DNA of 64,000 nucleotides, from NCBI GenBank assembly GCA_949752795.1, contig CATKHW010000380.1:62001-126000 (forward strand). Reading direction: 5' to 3'. Shown here one piece after another: positions 10,975-24,575 of this stretch; position 1 is the first letter of the stretch; each line of letters opens with the position of its first letter. This DNA comes from Hyperoodon ampullatus. Lineage: Eukaryota > Chordata > Mammalia > Artiodactyla > Ziphiidae. The position numbers were made by a program, and so were the translations under genes. Under the pieces are notes generated by a model. The model saw only the letters and a program-made list of their open reading frames with translations, was not told the DNA's origin and did not search any database.

Positions 10975-13653
10975 AGGTGCCTCGGCATGGCCCCCCGCTT
11001 TGCAATGAGGACGCCCCTTGCGTACGAGTGGGCTGCTGGCTCTATGGGAGATGATTCCCCACCTCTGACCAATTTCAGAATTGTTTACCGCTGGAGCAAG
11101 TGCCCTGATAGGGTTTTCCTCTGTCTAACTCGTGGGTTCAGGTTTTTTTTTTTCTTTTTTGGTTCAAGTTAGATTTTATTCCTCTTTTATGTATTTATAG
11201 ATATAAGCATGGAAATAATTCATTCATATAAATACATCTGTGTGAAGGGAAGAACTTTTTTCTGTTTTATTTTTAAATTTTATTTTTTAAAATTTTGAAA
11301 TTTAATTTTATTTATTTTTTTATACAGCAGGTTATTATTAGTTATGTATTTTATGCATATACATGTATACAGGTCAATCCCAATCTCCCAACTCATCCCA
11401 ACACCACCTCCCCATGGCTTCCCACACTTGGTGTTCATACGTGTGTTCTCTACCTCTGTGTCTCTATTTCTTCCCTGCAAAGCAGTTCATCTGTACCACT
11501 TTTCTAGGTTCCACGTATATGCATTAATATACAATATTTGTTTTTCTCTTTCTGACTTACTTCATTCTGTATGACAGTCTCTAGATACATCGACGTCTCT
11601 ACAAATGACCCAGTTTCATTCCTTCTTATGGCTGAGTAATATTCCATTTTATATATGTACCACATCTTTATCCATTCGTCTGTCTGTGGGTATTTAGGTT
11701 GCTTCCATTACCTGGCTATCGTAAATAGTGCTGAAATCAGCATTGTGGTGAATGTGCCTTTTTGATTTATGGTTTTCTCTGGGTATATGCCCAGAAGTGG
11801 GATTGCTGGTTCATATGGTAATTCTATTTCTAGTTTTTTTAAGGAAACTCCATACTGTTCTCCATCGTGACTGTATCAATTTACATTTCCACCACTAGTG
11901 GAAGAGGGATCCTTTTGTCCACACCCTCCCCAGAATTCGTTGTTTGTAGATTTTCTGATGATGCCGATTCTAACAGGTGTGAGGTGATACCTCATTGTAG
12001 TTTTGATTTGCATTTCTCTAATAATTAGTGACGTTGAGCAGATTTTCATGTGCGTCTTGGCCATCTCTGTGTCTTCTTTGAAGAAACGTCTCTTTAGATC
12101 TTCGGCCCATTTTTGTATTGGGTTGTTTGTTGTTTTAATATTAAGCTGCATGAGCTCTTTATATATATGGGAGATTAAACCTTTGTCCATTGATTCGTTT
12201 GCAAAGATTTTCGCCCATTCTGAGGGATGCTTTTTGCCATTCCCGTTTTTTTAACAAAAAAAGAAAGAAAAAGAAGCAGAAGACTAATGTGTGTAAAATA
12301 TGGCTTTGGAAACTGTCGTTTTGAAATATGGACGTCCTTTGAATTTTTTGGTCGATATATGAACCCAGGATTTGTTTTCAGGGCAGGTGTCATTTACAGG
12401 CCTGCAATGATTTTGAATATCAACTGACCATTAGTGCTGGGATTAAAGCTGCTGTTGTGTGAAATGGCCACAAGGTGGCAGCAGTTCTCCCTTACCAAAC
12501 CTGGTGTCAGGGGCAACAGAGCCTCAATGGAAGTCGTGTTCTAGATTGGAAATTAGAATGGAATGTGCCAGGAGAAAGCCCCTCAAGTTTGTCTCACTAC
12601 TTCTTGTTCGTGTTTTTAATTTATTTTTTTATTTTTTATTACAGCAAATTTGATTACAATGTTTGGCTTGTTGTAGGTGTGGAAGATGTGGTTCTTTTAC
12701 ACATATACATATGTCTGTTCTTCCTGGGATCCTTTTCCCATGTACCTTATGACAGAATGTTGAGTAGTCTTCTCTTGGTATTCTGTAGGTCTTTGGTGAT
12801 TCTATATGTCACCTGTGTTTGTATATGTCTGTTAAACCCAATATCATAATGAAACCAATCCTCACACCTTTCCATTGGTGAACCATAAGTTTGTTGAATG
12901 AATCTGTGATTGCCCTTCTCCGTGGAAATATCTGCCCTGGTATCCATTTTTCGGTCACACCTATAAGAGATATGATATGATATGTGTCTTTCACTTTCTG
13001 ACTTACTACAATTCACGTGATTACCTCTAGACACACCTACGGTGCTGCAAATGGCATTGTGTCCTTTTATTCCTTGGCTTCTATTCTGCCTTAGTGAGGT
13101 CCATTTTCAACAATGTGATTCCCTGAGGGCTGAGGATTAGCTGACCTGGGTAGCCTGACCCTGCCGGCCGGCCCTCCCCTGCTGTGCCTGGGTTGAGGTC
13201 AATATAAACAGCGCTGCAGGCAGCAATAGCCCCTGAAGCTGTGCCTGACTCCATGTTGTCTGACCCGTCAGCAGTCTCGGGGCTGCGCTGGTGGGAGGGA
13301 GTGAGGGGCCACGGCTTTGTGGGTGGCCCGGTGTGAGTGGGTCTCTGCTGGACTTTCTGCAGGAGTTGCCAGGCTGCCACCTGTAAAGAAGAGGATGTGT
13401 CACCCATACCTCCCGCTGGAATTTCTCTCCGGACATAGGTGAGGAAGGAAAAAAGCAGTGGGTGCCGGGACAGGAGGGGTATCTCAGGCAGGGCAATGGA
13501 AAGTTTTCAGAAGAGCGCCCAGGGCCAGGACCATCCTGGCTGGCCTGCAGGCACCAAGTTGGCCTGCGTGCTGTCGCTGGTGTGGCTCCACAGCCCTTCC
13601 TCTAGGCTTTCAAGCCCTTGTACATATTCAGGTGTTTTACCTGGGAAGGGTGG
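10927..13653 (+). repeat. Array A unit A5 (2,727-bp type)
   Basis: First unit of the shorter type, with one GAAA fewer after the young LINE-1. Partner of A9 at 10,922 bp. Internal elements: young LINE-1 about 11303-12247, CTCF-like motif 12466-12484 in its TGGCC form, old LINE-1 about 12612-13074. This type differs from A1-A4 by many scattered substitutions in the young LINE-1 part. Confidence 0.95.
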
Positions 13654-16385
13654 GAAAAGTTCAACAGCAGCTGGCGTGGGGCTCAGATCACCGTTATTCA
13701 CAGATGCCTCGGCATGGACCCCAGCTTTGAAATGAGGACGCTCCTTGCGTAGGAGTGGGCTGCTGGCTCTATGGGAGATGATTCCCCACCTCTGACCAAT
13801 TTCAGAATTGTTTACTGCTGGAACAATTGCCCTGATAGGGTTTTCCTCTGTCTAACTCGTGGGTTCAGGTTTTTTTTTTTTTCTTTTTTGGTTCAAGTTA
13901 GATTTTATTCCTCTTTTATGTATTTATAGATATAAGCATGGAAATAATTCATTCATATAAATACATCTGTGTGAAGGGAAGAACTTTTTTCTGTTTTCTT
14001 TTTAAATTTTATTTTTAAAAATTTTGAAATTTAATTTTATTTATTTTTTTATACAGCAGGGTTATTATTAGTTATGTATTTTATGCATATACATGTATAC
14101 ATGTCAATCCCAGTCTCCCAACTCATCCAACACCACCTCCCCATGGCTTCCCACACTTGGTGTCCATACGTGTGTTCTCTAACTCTGTGTCTCTATTTCT
14201 TCACTGCAAAGCAGTTCATCTGTACCATTTTTCTAGGTTCCACGTATATGCATTAATATACAATATTTCTTTTTCTCTTTCTGACTTACTTCATTCTGTA
14301 TGACAGTCTCTAGATCCATCGACATCTCTACAAATGACCCAGTTTTATTCCTTCTTATGGCTGAGTAATATTCCATTTTATATATGTACCACATCTTTAT
14401 CCATTCGTCTGTCTGTGGGTATTTAGGTTGCTTCCATTACCTGGCTATCGTAAATAGTGCTGAAATGAGCATTGTGGTGAATGTGCCTTTTTGATTTATG
14501 GTTTTCTCTGGGTATATGCCCAGAAGGGGGATTGCTGGATCATATGGTAATTCTATTTCTAGTTTTTTTAAGGAAACTCCATACTGTTCTCCATCGTGAC
14601 TGTATCAATTTACATTTCCACCACTAGTGGAAGAGGGATCCTTTTGTCCACACCCTCCCCAGAATTCGTTGTTTGTAGATTTTCTGATGATGCCGATTCT
14701 AACAGGTGTGAGGTGATACCTCATTGTAGTTTTGATTTGCATTTCTCTAATAATTAGTGATGTTGAGCAGCTTTTCATGTGCGTCTTGGCCATCTCTGTG
14801 TCTTCTTTGAAGAAACGTCTCTTTAGATCTTCAGCCCATTTTTGTATTGGGTTGTTTGTTGTTTTAATATTAAGCTGAATGAGTGCTTTATATATATTGG
14901 AGATTAAACCTTTGTCCATTGATTCGTTTGCAAATATTTTCACCCATTCTGAGGGATGCTTTTTGCCCTTCCCGTTTTTTTAACAAAAAAAGAAAGAAAG
15001 AAAAAGAAGCAGAAGACTAATGTGTGTAAAATATGCCTTTTGAAACTGTCGTTTTGAAATATGGACGTCCTTTGAATTTTTTGGTCGATATATGAACCCA
15101 GGATTTGTTTTCAGGGCAGGTGTCATTTACAGGCCTGCAATGATTTTGAATATCAACTGACCATTAGCGCTTGGATTAAAGCTGCTGTTGTGTGAAACGG
15201 CCACAAGGTGGCAGCAGTTCTCCCTTACCAAATCTGGTTACTGGGGCAACAGAGCCTCAATGGAAGTCGTGTTCTAGATTGGAATTTAGAATGGAATGTG
15301 CCAGGAGAAAGCCCCTCAAGTTTGTCTCACTACTTCTTGTTCGTGTTTTTAATTTATTTTTTTATTTTTTATTACAGCAAATTTGATTACAATGTTTGGC
15401 TTGTTGTAGGTGTGGAAGATGTGGTTCTTTTACACATATACATATGTTTGTTCTTCCTGGATCCTTTTCCCATGTACCTTATGACAGAATGTTGAGTAGT
15501 CTTCTCTTGGTATTCTGTAGGTCTTTGGTGAATCTATATGTCACCTGTGTTTGTATATGTCTGTTAACCCCAATATCATAATGAAACCAATCCTCACACC
15601 TTTCCATTGGTGAACCATAAGTTTGTTGAATGAAACTGTGATAGCCCTTCTCCGTGGAAATATCTGCCCTGGTATCCATTTTTCGGTCACACCTATAAGA
15701 GATATGATATGATATGTGTCTTTCACTTTCTGACTTACTACAAGTCACGTGATTACCTCTAGACACACCTACGGTGCTGCAAATGGCATTGTGTCCTTTT
15801 ATTCCTTGGCTTCTATTCTGCCTTAGCAAGGTCCATTTTGAACAATGTGATTCCCTGAGGGCTGAGGATTAGCTGACCTGGGTAGCCTGACCCTGCCGGC
15901 CGGCCCTCCCCTGGTGTGCCTGGGTTGAGGTCAATATAAACAGCGCTGCAGGCAGCAATAGCCCCTGAAGCTGTGCCTGACTCCATGTTCTCTGACCCGT
16001 CAGCAGTCTCGGGGCTGCGCTGGTTGGAGGGAGTGAGGGGCCACGGCTCTGTGGGTGGCCCGGTGTGAGTGGGTCTCTGCTGGACTTTCTGCAGGAGTTG
16101 CCAGGCTGCCACCTGTAAAGAAGAGGATGTGTCACCCATACCTCCCGCTGGAATTTCTCTCCGGACATAGGTGAGGAAGGAAAAAAGCAGTGGGTGCCGG
16201 GACAGGAGGGGTATCTCAGGCAGGGCAATGGAAAGTTTTCAGAAGAGCGCCCAGGGCCAGGACCATCCTGGCTGGCCTGCAGGCACCAAGTTGGCCTGCG
16301 TGCTGTCGCTGGTGTGGCTCCACAGCCCTTCCTCTAGGCTTTCAAGCCCTTGTACATATTCAGGTGTTTTACCTGGGAAGGGTGG
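13654..16385 (+). repeat. Array A unit A6
   Basis: The first half matches A10 (both have GAACAATT near the start, against GAGCAATT elsewhere) and the second half resembles A2. Internal elements: young LINE-1 about 14032-14976, CTCF-like motif 15199-15217, old LINE-1 about 15344-15806. It has three private one-base G/C indels, near 14060, 14128 and 15460. Confidence 0.95.
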
Positions 16386-19116
16386 GAAAAGTTCAACAGC
16401 AGCTGGCGTGGGGCTCAGATCACCGTTATTCACAGATGCCTCGGCATGGACCCCAGCTTTGAAATGAGGACGCTCCTTGCGTAGGAGTGGGCTGCTGGCT
16501 CTATGGGAGATGATTCCCCACCTCTGACCAATTTCAGAATTGTTTACTGCTGGAGCAATTGCCCTGATAGGGTTTTCCTCTGTCTAACTCGTGGGTTCAG
16601 GTTTTTTTTTTTCTTTTTTGGTTCAAGTTAGATTTTATTCCTCTTTTATGTATTTATAGATATAAGCATGGAAATAATTCATTCATATAAATACATCTGT
16701 GTGAAGGGAAGAACTTTTTTCTGTTTTCTTTTTAAATTTTATTTTTAAAAATTTTGAAATTTAATTTTATTTATTTTTTTATACAGCAGGTTATTATTAG
16801 TTATGTATTTTATGCATATACATGTATACATGTCAATCCCAGTCTCCCAACTCATCCCAACACCACCTCCCCATGGCTTCCCACACTTGGTGTCCATACG
16901 TGTGTTCTCTAACTCTGTGTCTCTATTTCTTCACTGCAAAGCAGTTCATCTGTACCATTTTTCTAGGTTCCACGTATATGCATTAATATACAATATTTCT
17001 TTTTCTCTTTCTGACTTACTTCATTCTGTATGACAGTCTCTAGATCCATCGACATCTCTACAAATGACCCAGTTTTATTCCTTCTTATGGCTGAGTAATA
17101 TTCCATTTTATATATGTACCACATCTTTATCCATTCGTCTGTCTGTGGGTATTTAGGTTGCTTCCATTACCTGGCTATCGTAAATAGTGCTGAAATGAGC
17201 ATTGTGGTGAATGTGCCTTTTTGATTTATGGTTTTCTCTGGGTATATGCCCAGAAGGGGGATTGCTGGATCATATGGTAATTCTATTTCTAGTTTTTTTA
17301 AGGAAACTCCTTACTGTTCTCCATCGTGACTGTATCAATTTACATTTCCACCACTAGTGGAAGAGGGATCCTTTTGTCCACACCCTCCCCAGAATTCGTT
17401 GTTTGTAGATTTTCTGATGATGCCGATTCTAACAGGTGTGAGGTGATACCTCATTGTAGTTTTGATTTGCATTTCTCTAATAATTAGTGATGTTGAGCAG
17501 CTTTTCATGTGCGTCTTGGCCATCTCTGTGTCTTCTTTGAAGAAACGTCTCTTTAGATCTTCAGCCCATTTTTGTATTGGGTTGTTTGTTGTTTTAATAT
17601 TAAGCTGAATGAGTGCTTTATATATATTGGAGATTAAACCTTTGTCCATTGATTCGTTTGCAAATATTTTCGCCCATTCTGAGGGATGCTTTTTGCCCTT
17701 CCCGTTTTTTTAACAAAAAAAGAAAGAAAGAAAAAGAAGCAGAAGACTAATGTGTGTAAAATATGCCTTTTGAAACTGTCGTTTTGAAATATGGACGTCC
17801 TTTGAATTTTTTGGTCGATATATGAACCCAGGATTTGTTTTCAGGGCAGGTGTCATTTACAGGCCTGCAATGATTTTGAATATCAACTGACCATTAGCGC
17901 TTGGATTAAAGCTGCTGTTGTGTGAAACGGCCACAAGGTGGCAGCAGTTCTCCCTTACCAAATCTGGTTACTGGGGCAACAGAGCCTCAATGGAAGTCGT
18001 GTTCTAGATTGGAATTTAGAATGGAATGTGCCAGGAGAAAGCCCCTCAAGTTTGTCTCACTACTTCTTGTTCGTGTTTTTAATTTATTTTTTTATTTTTT
18101 ATTACAGCAAATTTGATTACAATGTTTGGCTTGTTGTAGGTGTGGAAGATGTGGTTCTTTTACACATATACATATGTTTGTTCTTCCTGGGATCCTTTTC
18201 CCATGTACCTTATGACAGAATGTTGAGTAGTCTTCTCTTGGTATTCTGTAGGTCTTTGGTGAATCTATATGTCACCTGTGTTTGTATATGTCTGTTAACC
18301 CCAATATCATAATGAAACCAATCCTCACACCTTTCCATTGGTGAACCATAAGTTTGTTGAATGAAACTGTGATAGCCCTTCTCCGTGGAAATATCTGCCC
18401 TGGTATCCATTTTTCGGTCACACCTATAAGAGATATGATATGATATGTGTCTTTCACTTTCTGACTTACTACAAGTCACGTGGTTACCTCTAGACACACC
18501 TACGGTGCTGCAAATGGCATTGTGTCCTTTTATTCCTTGGCTTCTATTCTGCCTTAGCAAGGTCCATTTTGAACAATGTGATTCCCTGAGGGCTGAGGAT
18601 TAGCTGACCTGGGTAGCCTGACCCTGCCGGCCGGCCCTCCCCTGGTGTGCCTGGGTTGAGGTCAATATAAACAGCGCTGCAGGCAGCAATAGCCCCTGAA
18701 GCTGTGCCTGACTCCATGTTCTCTGACCCGTCAGCAGTCTCGGGGCTGCGCTGGTTGGAGGGAGTGAGGGGCCACGGCTTTGTGGGTGGCCCGGTGTGAG
18801 TGGGTCTCTGCTGGACTTTCTGCAGGAGTTGCCAGGCTGCCACCTGTAAAGAAGAGGATGTGTCACCCATACCTCCCGCTGGAATTTCTCTCCGGACATA
18901 GGTGAGGAAGGAAAAAAGCAGTGGGTGCCGGGACAGGAGGGGTATCTCAGGCAGGGCAATGGAAAGTTTTCAGAAGAGCGCCCAGGGCCAGGACCATCCT
19001 GGCTGGCCTGCAGGCACCAAGTTGGCCTGCGTGCTGTCGCTGGTGTGGCTCCACAGCCCTTCCTCTAGGCTTTCAAGCCCTTGTACATATTCAGGTGTTT
19101 TACCTGGGAAGGGTGG
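16386..19116 (+). repeat. Array A unit A7
   Basis: Near-identical partner of A3. Internal elements: young LINE-1 about 16762-17706, CTCF-like motif 17929-17947, old LINE-1 about 18075-18537. Confidence 0.95.
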
Positions 19117-21848
19117 GAAAAGTTCAACAGCAGCTGGCGTGGGGCTCAGATCACCGTTATTCACAGATGCCTCGGCATGGACCCCAGCTTTGAAATGAGG
19201 ACGCTCCTTGCGTAGGAGTGGGCTGCTGGCTCTATGGGAGATGATTCCCCACCTCTGACCAATTTCAGAATTGTTTACTGCTGGAGCAATTGCCCTGATA
19301 GGGTTTTCCTCTGTCTAACTCGTGGGTTCAGGTTTTTTTTTTTTCTTTTTTGGTTCAAGTTAGATTTTATTCCTCTTTTATGTATTTATAGATATAAGCA
19401 TGGAAATAATTCATTCATATAAATACATCTGTGTGAAGGGAAGAACTTTTTTCTGTTTTCTTTTTAAATTTTATTTTTAAAAATTTTGAAATTTAATTTT
19501 ATTTATTTTTTTATACAGCAGGTTATTATTAGTTATGTATTTTATGCATATACATGTATACATGTCAATCCCAGTCTCCCAACTCATCCCAACACCACCT
19601 CCCCATGGCTTCCCACACTTGGTGTCCATACGTGTGTTCTCTAACTCTGTGTCTCTATTTCTTCACTGCAAAGCAGTTCATCTGTACCATTTTTCTAGGT
19701 TCCACGTATATGCATTAATATACAATATTTCTTTTTCTCTTTCTGACTTACTTCATTCTGTATGACAGTCTCTAGATCCATCGACATCTCTACAAATGAC
19801 CCAGTTTTATTCCTTCTTATGGCTGAGTAATATTCCATTTTATATATGTACCACATCTTTATCCATTCGTCTGTCTGTGGGTATTTAGGTTGCTTCCATT
19901 ACCTGGCTATCGTAAATAGTGCTGAAATGAGCATTGTGGTGAATGTGCCTTTTTGATTTATGGTTTTCTCTGGGTATATGCCCAGAAGGGGGATTGCTGG
20001 ATCATATGGTAATTCTATTTCTAGTTTTTTTAAGGAAACTCCATACTGTTCTCCATCGTGACTGTATCAATTTACATTTCCACCACTAGTGGAAGAGGGA
20101 TCCTTTTGTCCACACCCTCCCCAGAATTCGTTGTTTGTAGATTTTCTGATGATGCCGATTCTAACAGGTGTGAGGTGATACCTCATTGTAGTTTTGATTT
20201 GCATTTCTCTAATAATTAGTGATGTTGAGCAGCTTTTCATGTGCGTCTTGGCCATCTCTGTGTCTTCTTTGAAGAAACGTCTCTTTAGATCTTCAGCCCA
20301 TTTTTGTATTGGGTTGTTTGTTGTTTTAATATTAAGCTGAATGAGTGCTTTATATATATTGGAGATTAAACCTTTGTCCATTGATTCGTTTGCAAATATT
20401 TTCACCCATTCTGAGGGATGCTTTTTGCCCTTCCCGTTTTTTTAACAAAAAAAGAAAGAAAGAAAAAGAAGCAGAAGACTAATGTGTGTAAAATATGCCT
20501 TTTGAAACTGTCGTTTTGAAATATGGACGTCCTTTGAATTTTTTGGTCGATATATGAACCCAGGATTTGTTTTCAGGGCAGGTGTCATTTACAGGCCTGC
20601 AATGATTTTGAATATCAACTGACCATTAGCGCTTGGATTAAAGCTGCTGTTGTGTGAAACGGCCACAAGGTGGCAGCAGTTCTCCCTTACCAAATCTGGT
20701 TACTGGGGCAACAGAGCCTCAATGGAAGTCGTGTTCTAGATTGGAATTTAGAATGGAATGTGCCAGGAGAAAGCCCCTCAAGTTTGTCTCACTACTTCTT
20801 GTTCGTGTTTTTAATTTATTTTTTTATTTTTTATTACAGCAAATTTGATTACAATGTTTGGCTTGTTGTAGGTGTGGAAGATGTGGTTCTTTTACACATA
20901 TACATATGTCTGTTCTTCCTGGGATCCTTTTCCCATGTACCTTATGACAGAATGTTGAGTAGTCTTCTCTTGGTATTCTGTAGGTCTTTGGTGATTCTAT
21001 ATGTCACCTGTGTTTGTATATGTCTGTTAAACCCAATATCATAATGAAACCAATCCTCACACCTTTCCATTGGTGAACCATAAGTTTGTTGAATGAATCT
21101 GTGATTGCCCTTCTCCGTGGAAATATCTGCCCTGGTATCCATTTTTCGGTCACACCTATAAGAGATATGATATGATATGTGTCTTTCACTTTCTGACTTA
21201 CTACAATTCACGTGATTACCTCTAGACACACCTACGGTGCTGCAAATGGCATTGTGTCCTTTTATTCCTTGGCTTCTATTCTGCCTTAGTGAGGTCCATT
21301 TTCAACAATGTGATTCCCTGAGGGCTGAGGATTAGCTGACCTGGGTAGCCTGACCCTGCCGGCCGGCCCTCCCCTGCTGTGCCTGGGTTGAGGTCAATAT
21401 AAACAGCGCTGCAGGCAGCAATAGCCCCTGAAGCTGTGCCTGACTCTATAATCTCTGCCCCGTCAGCAGTCTCGGGGCTGTGCTGGTGGGAGGGAGTGAG
21501 GGGCCACGGCTTTGTGGGTGGCCCGGTATGAGTGGGTCTCTGCTGGACTTTCTGCAGGAGTTGCCAGGCTTCCACCTGTAAAGAAGAGGATGTGGCACCC
21601 ATACCTTCCTCTGGAATTTCTCTCCGGACAGAGGTGAGGAAGGAAAAATGCAGTGGGGGCCGGGACAGGAGGGGTATCTCAGGCAGGGCAATGGAAAGCT
21701 TCCAGAAGAGCGCCCAGGGCCAGGACCATCCTGGCTGACCTGCAGGCACCAAGTTGGCCTGCGTGCTGTCGCTGGTGTGGCTCCACAGCCCTTCCTCTAG
21801 GCTTTCAAGGCCTTGTACATATTCAGGTGTTTTACCTGGGAAGGGTGG
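19117..21848 (+). repeat. Array A unit A8
   Basis: Near-identical partner of A4. Internal elements: young LINE-1 about 19494-20438, CTCF-like motif 20661-20679, old LINE-1 about 20807-21269. Its GC-rich part is again the type with the long open frame (21276-21896). Confidence 0.95.
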
Positions 21849-24575
21849 GAAAAGTTCAACAGCAGCTGGCCTGGGGCTCAGCTCACGGTTACTCACAGGT
21901 GCCTCGGCATGGCCCCCCGCTTTGCAATGAGGACGCCCCTTGCGTACGAGTGGGCTGCTGGCTCTATGGGAGATGATTCCCCACCTCTGACCAATTTCAG
22001 AATTGTTTACCGCTGGAGCAAGTGCCCTGATAGGGTTTTCCTCTGTCTAACTCGTGGGTTCAGGTTTTTTTTTTTCTTTTTTGGTTCAAGTTAGATTTTA
22101 TTCCTCTTTTATGTATTTATAGATATAAGCATGGAAATAATTCATTCATATAAATACATCTGTGTGAAGGGAAGAACTTTTTTCTGTTTTATTTTTAAAT
22201 TTTATTTTTTAAAATTTTGAAATTTAATTTTATTTATTTTTTTATACAGCAGGTTATTATTAGTTATGTATTTTATGCATATACATGTATACAGGTCAAT
22301 CCCAATCTCCCAACTCATCCCAACACCACCTCCCCATGGCTTCCCACACTTGGTGTTCATACGTGTGTTCTCTACCTCTGTGTCTCTATTTCTTCCCTGC
22401 AAAGCAGTTCATCTGTACCACTTTTCTAGGTTCCACGTATATGCATTAATATACAATATTTGTTTTTCTCTTTCTGACTTACTTCATTCTGTATGACAGT
22501 CTCTAGATACATCGACGTCTCTACAAATGACCCAGTTTCATTCCTTCTTATGGCTGAGTAATATTCCATTTTATATATGTACCACATCTTTATCCATTCG
22601 TCTGTCTGTGGGTATTTAGGTTGCTTCCATTACCTGGCTATCGTAAATAGTGCTGAAATCAGCATTGTGGTGAATGTGCCTTTTTGATTTATGGTTTTCT
22701 CTGGGTATATGCCCAGAAGTGGGATTGCTGGTTCATATGGTAATTCTATTTCTAGTTTTTTTAAGGAAACTCCATACTGTTCTCCATCGTGACTGTATCA
22801 ATTTACATTTCCACCACTAGTGGAAGAGGGATCCTTTTGTCCACACCCTCCCCAGAATTCGTTGTTTGTAGATTTTCTGATGATGCCGATTCTAACAGGT
22901 GTGAGGTGATACCTCATTGTAGTTTTGATTTGCATTTCTCTAATAATTAGTGACGTTGAGCAGATTTTCATGTGCGTCTTGGCCATCTCTGTGTCTTCTT
23001 TGAAGAAACGTCTCTTTAGATCTTCGGCCCATTTTTGTATTGGGTTGTTTGTTGTTTTAATATTAAGCTGCATGAGCTCTTTATATATATGGGAGATTAA
23101 ACCTTTGTCCATTGATTCGTTTGCAAAGATTTTCGCCCATTCTGAGGGATGCTTTTTGCCATTCCCGTTTTTTTAACAAAAAAAGAAAGAAAAAGAAGCA
23201 GAAGACTAATGTGTGTAAAATATGGCTTTGGAAACTGTCGTTTTGAAATATGGACGTCCTTTGAATTTTTTGGTCGATATATGAACCCAGGATTTGTTTT
23301 CAGGGCAGGTGTCATTTACAGGCCTGCAATGATTTTGAATATCAACTGACCATTAGTGCTGGGATTAAAGCTGCTGTTGTGTGAAATGGCCACAAGGTGG
23401 CAGCAGTTCTCCCTTACCAAACCTGGTGTCAGGGGCAACAGAGCCTCAATGGAAGTCGTGTTCTAGATTGGAAATTAGAATGGAATGTGCCAGGAGAAAG
23501 CCCCTCAAGTTTGTCTCACTACTTCTTGTTCGTGTTTTTAATTTATTTTTTTATTTTTTATTACAGCAAATTTGATTACAATGTTTGGCTTGTTGTAGGT
23601 GTGGAAGATGTGGTTCTTTTACACATATACATATGTCTGTTCTTCCTGGGATCCTTTTCCCATGTACCTTATGACAGAATGTTGAGTAGTCTTCTCTTGG
23701 TATTCTGTAGGTCTTTGGTGATTCTATATGTCACCTGTGTTTGTATATGTCTGTTAAACCCAATATCATAATGAAACCAATCCTCACACCTTTCCATTGG
23801 TGAACCATAAGTTTGTTGAATGAATCTGTGATTGCCCTTCTCCGTGGAAATATCTGCCCTGGTATCCATTTTTCGGTCACACCTATAAGAGATATGATAT
23901 GATATGTGTCTTTCACTTTCTGACTTACTACAATTCACGTGATTACCTCTAGACACACCTACGGTGCTGCAAATGGCATTGTGTCCTTTTATTCCTTGGC
24001 TTCTATTCTGCCTTAGTGAGGTCCATTTTCAACAATGTGATTCCCTGAGGGCTGAGGATTAGCTGACCTGGGTAGCCTGACCCTGCCGGCCGGCCCTCCC
24101 CTGCTGTGCCTGGGTTGAGGTCAATATAAACAGCGCTGCAGGCAGCAATAGCCCCTGAAGCTGTGCCTGACTCCATGTTGTCTGACCCGTCAGCAGTCTC
24201 GGGGCTGCGCTGGTGGGAGGGAGTGAGGGGCCACGGCTTTGTGGGTGGCCCGGTGTGAGTGGGTCTCTGCTGGACTTTCTGCAGGAGTTGCCAGGCTGCC
24301 ACCTGTAAAGAAGAGGATGTGTCACCCATACCTCCCGCTGGAATTTCTCTCCGGACATAGGTGAGGAAGGAAAAAAGCAGTGGGTGCCGGGACAGGAGGG
24401 GTATCTCAGGCAGGGCAATGGAAAGTTTTCAGAAGAGCGCCCAGGGCCAGGACCATCCTGGCTGGCCTGCAGGCACCAAGTTGGCCTGCGTGCTGTCGCT
24501 GGTGTGGCTCCACAGCCCTTCCTCTAGGCTTTCAAGCCCTTGTACATATTCAGGTGTTTTACCTGGGAAGGGTGG
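21849..24575 (+). repeat. Array A unit A9 (2,727-bp type)
   Basis: Near-identical partner of A5. Internal elements: young LINE-1 about 22225-23169, CTCF-like motif 23388-23406, old LINE-1 about 23534-23996. Confidence 0.95.

Larger units (their letters stand above)
5464..13653 (+). repeat. Array A higher-order repeat, first copy (A3-A5 core)
   Basis: A3, A4 and A5 recur in the same order as A7, A8 and A9 with an exact 10,922-bp offset at each unit start, and type-specific substitutions agree in each pair. A2 and A6 occupy the fourth position but agree only in part. The period therefore equals four units, while the near-identical core is about 8.2 kb and runs on into the first halves of A6 and A10. 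Confidence 0.85.
16386..24575 (+). repeat. Array A higher-order repeat, second copy (A7-A9 core)
   Basis: Downstream copy of the A3-A5 block. One difference noticed is C against T in A8 versus A4 within the LINE-1 relic. High identity over 8 kb implies a recent unequal exchange or segmental duplication inside the array, or an assembly duplication. Confidence 0.85.
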
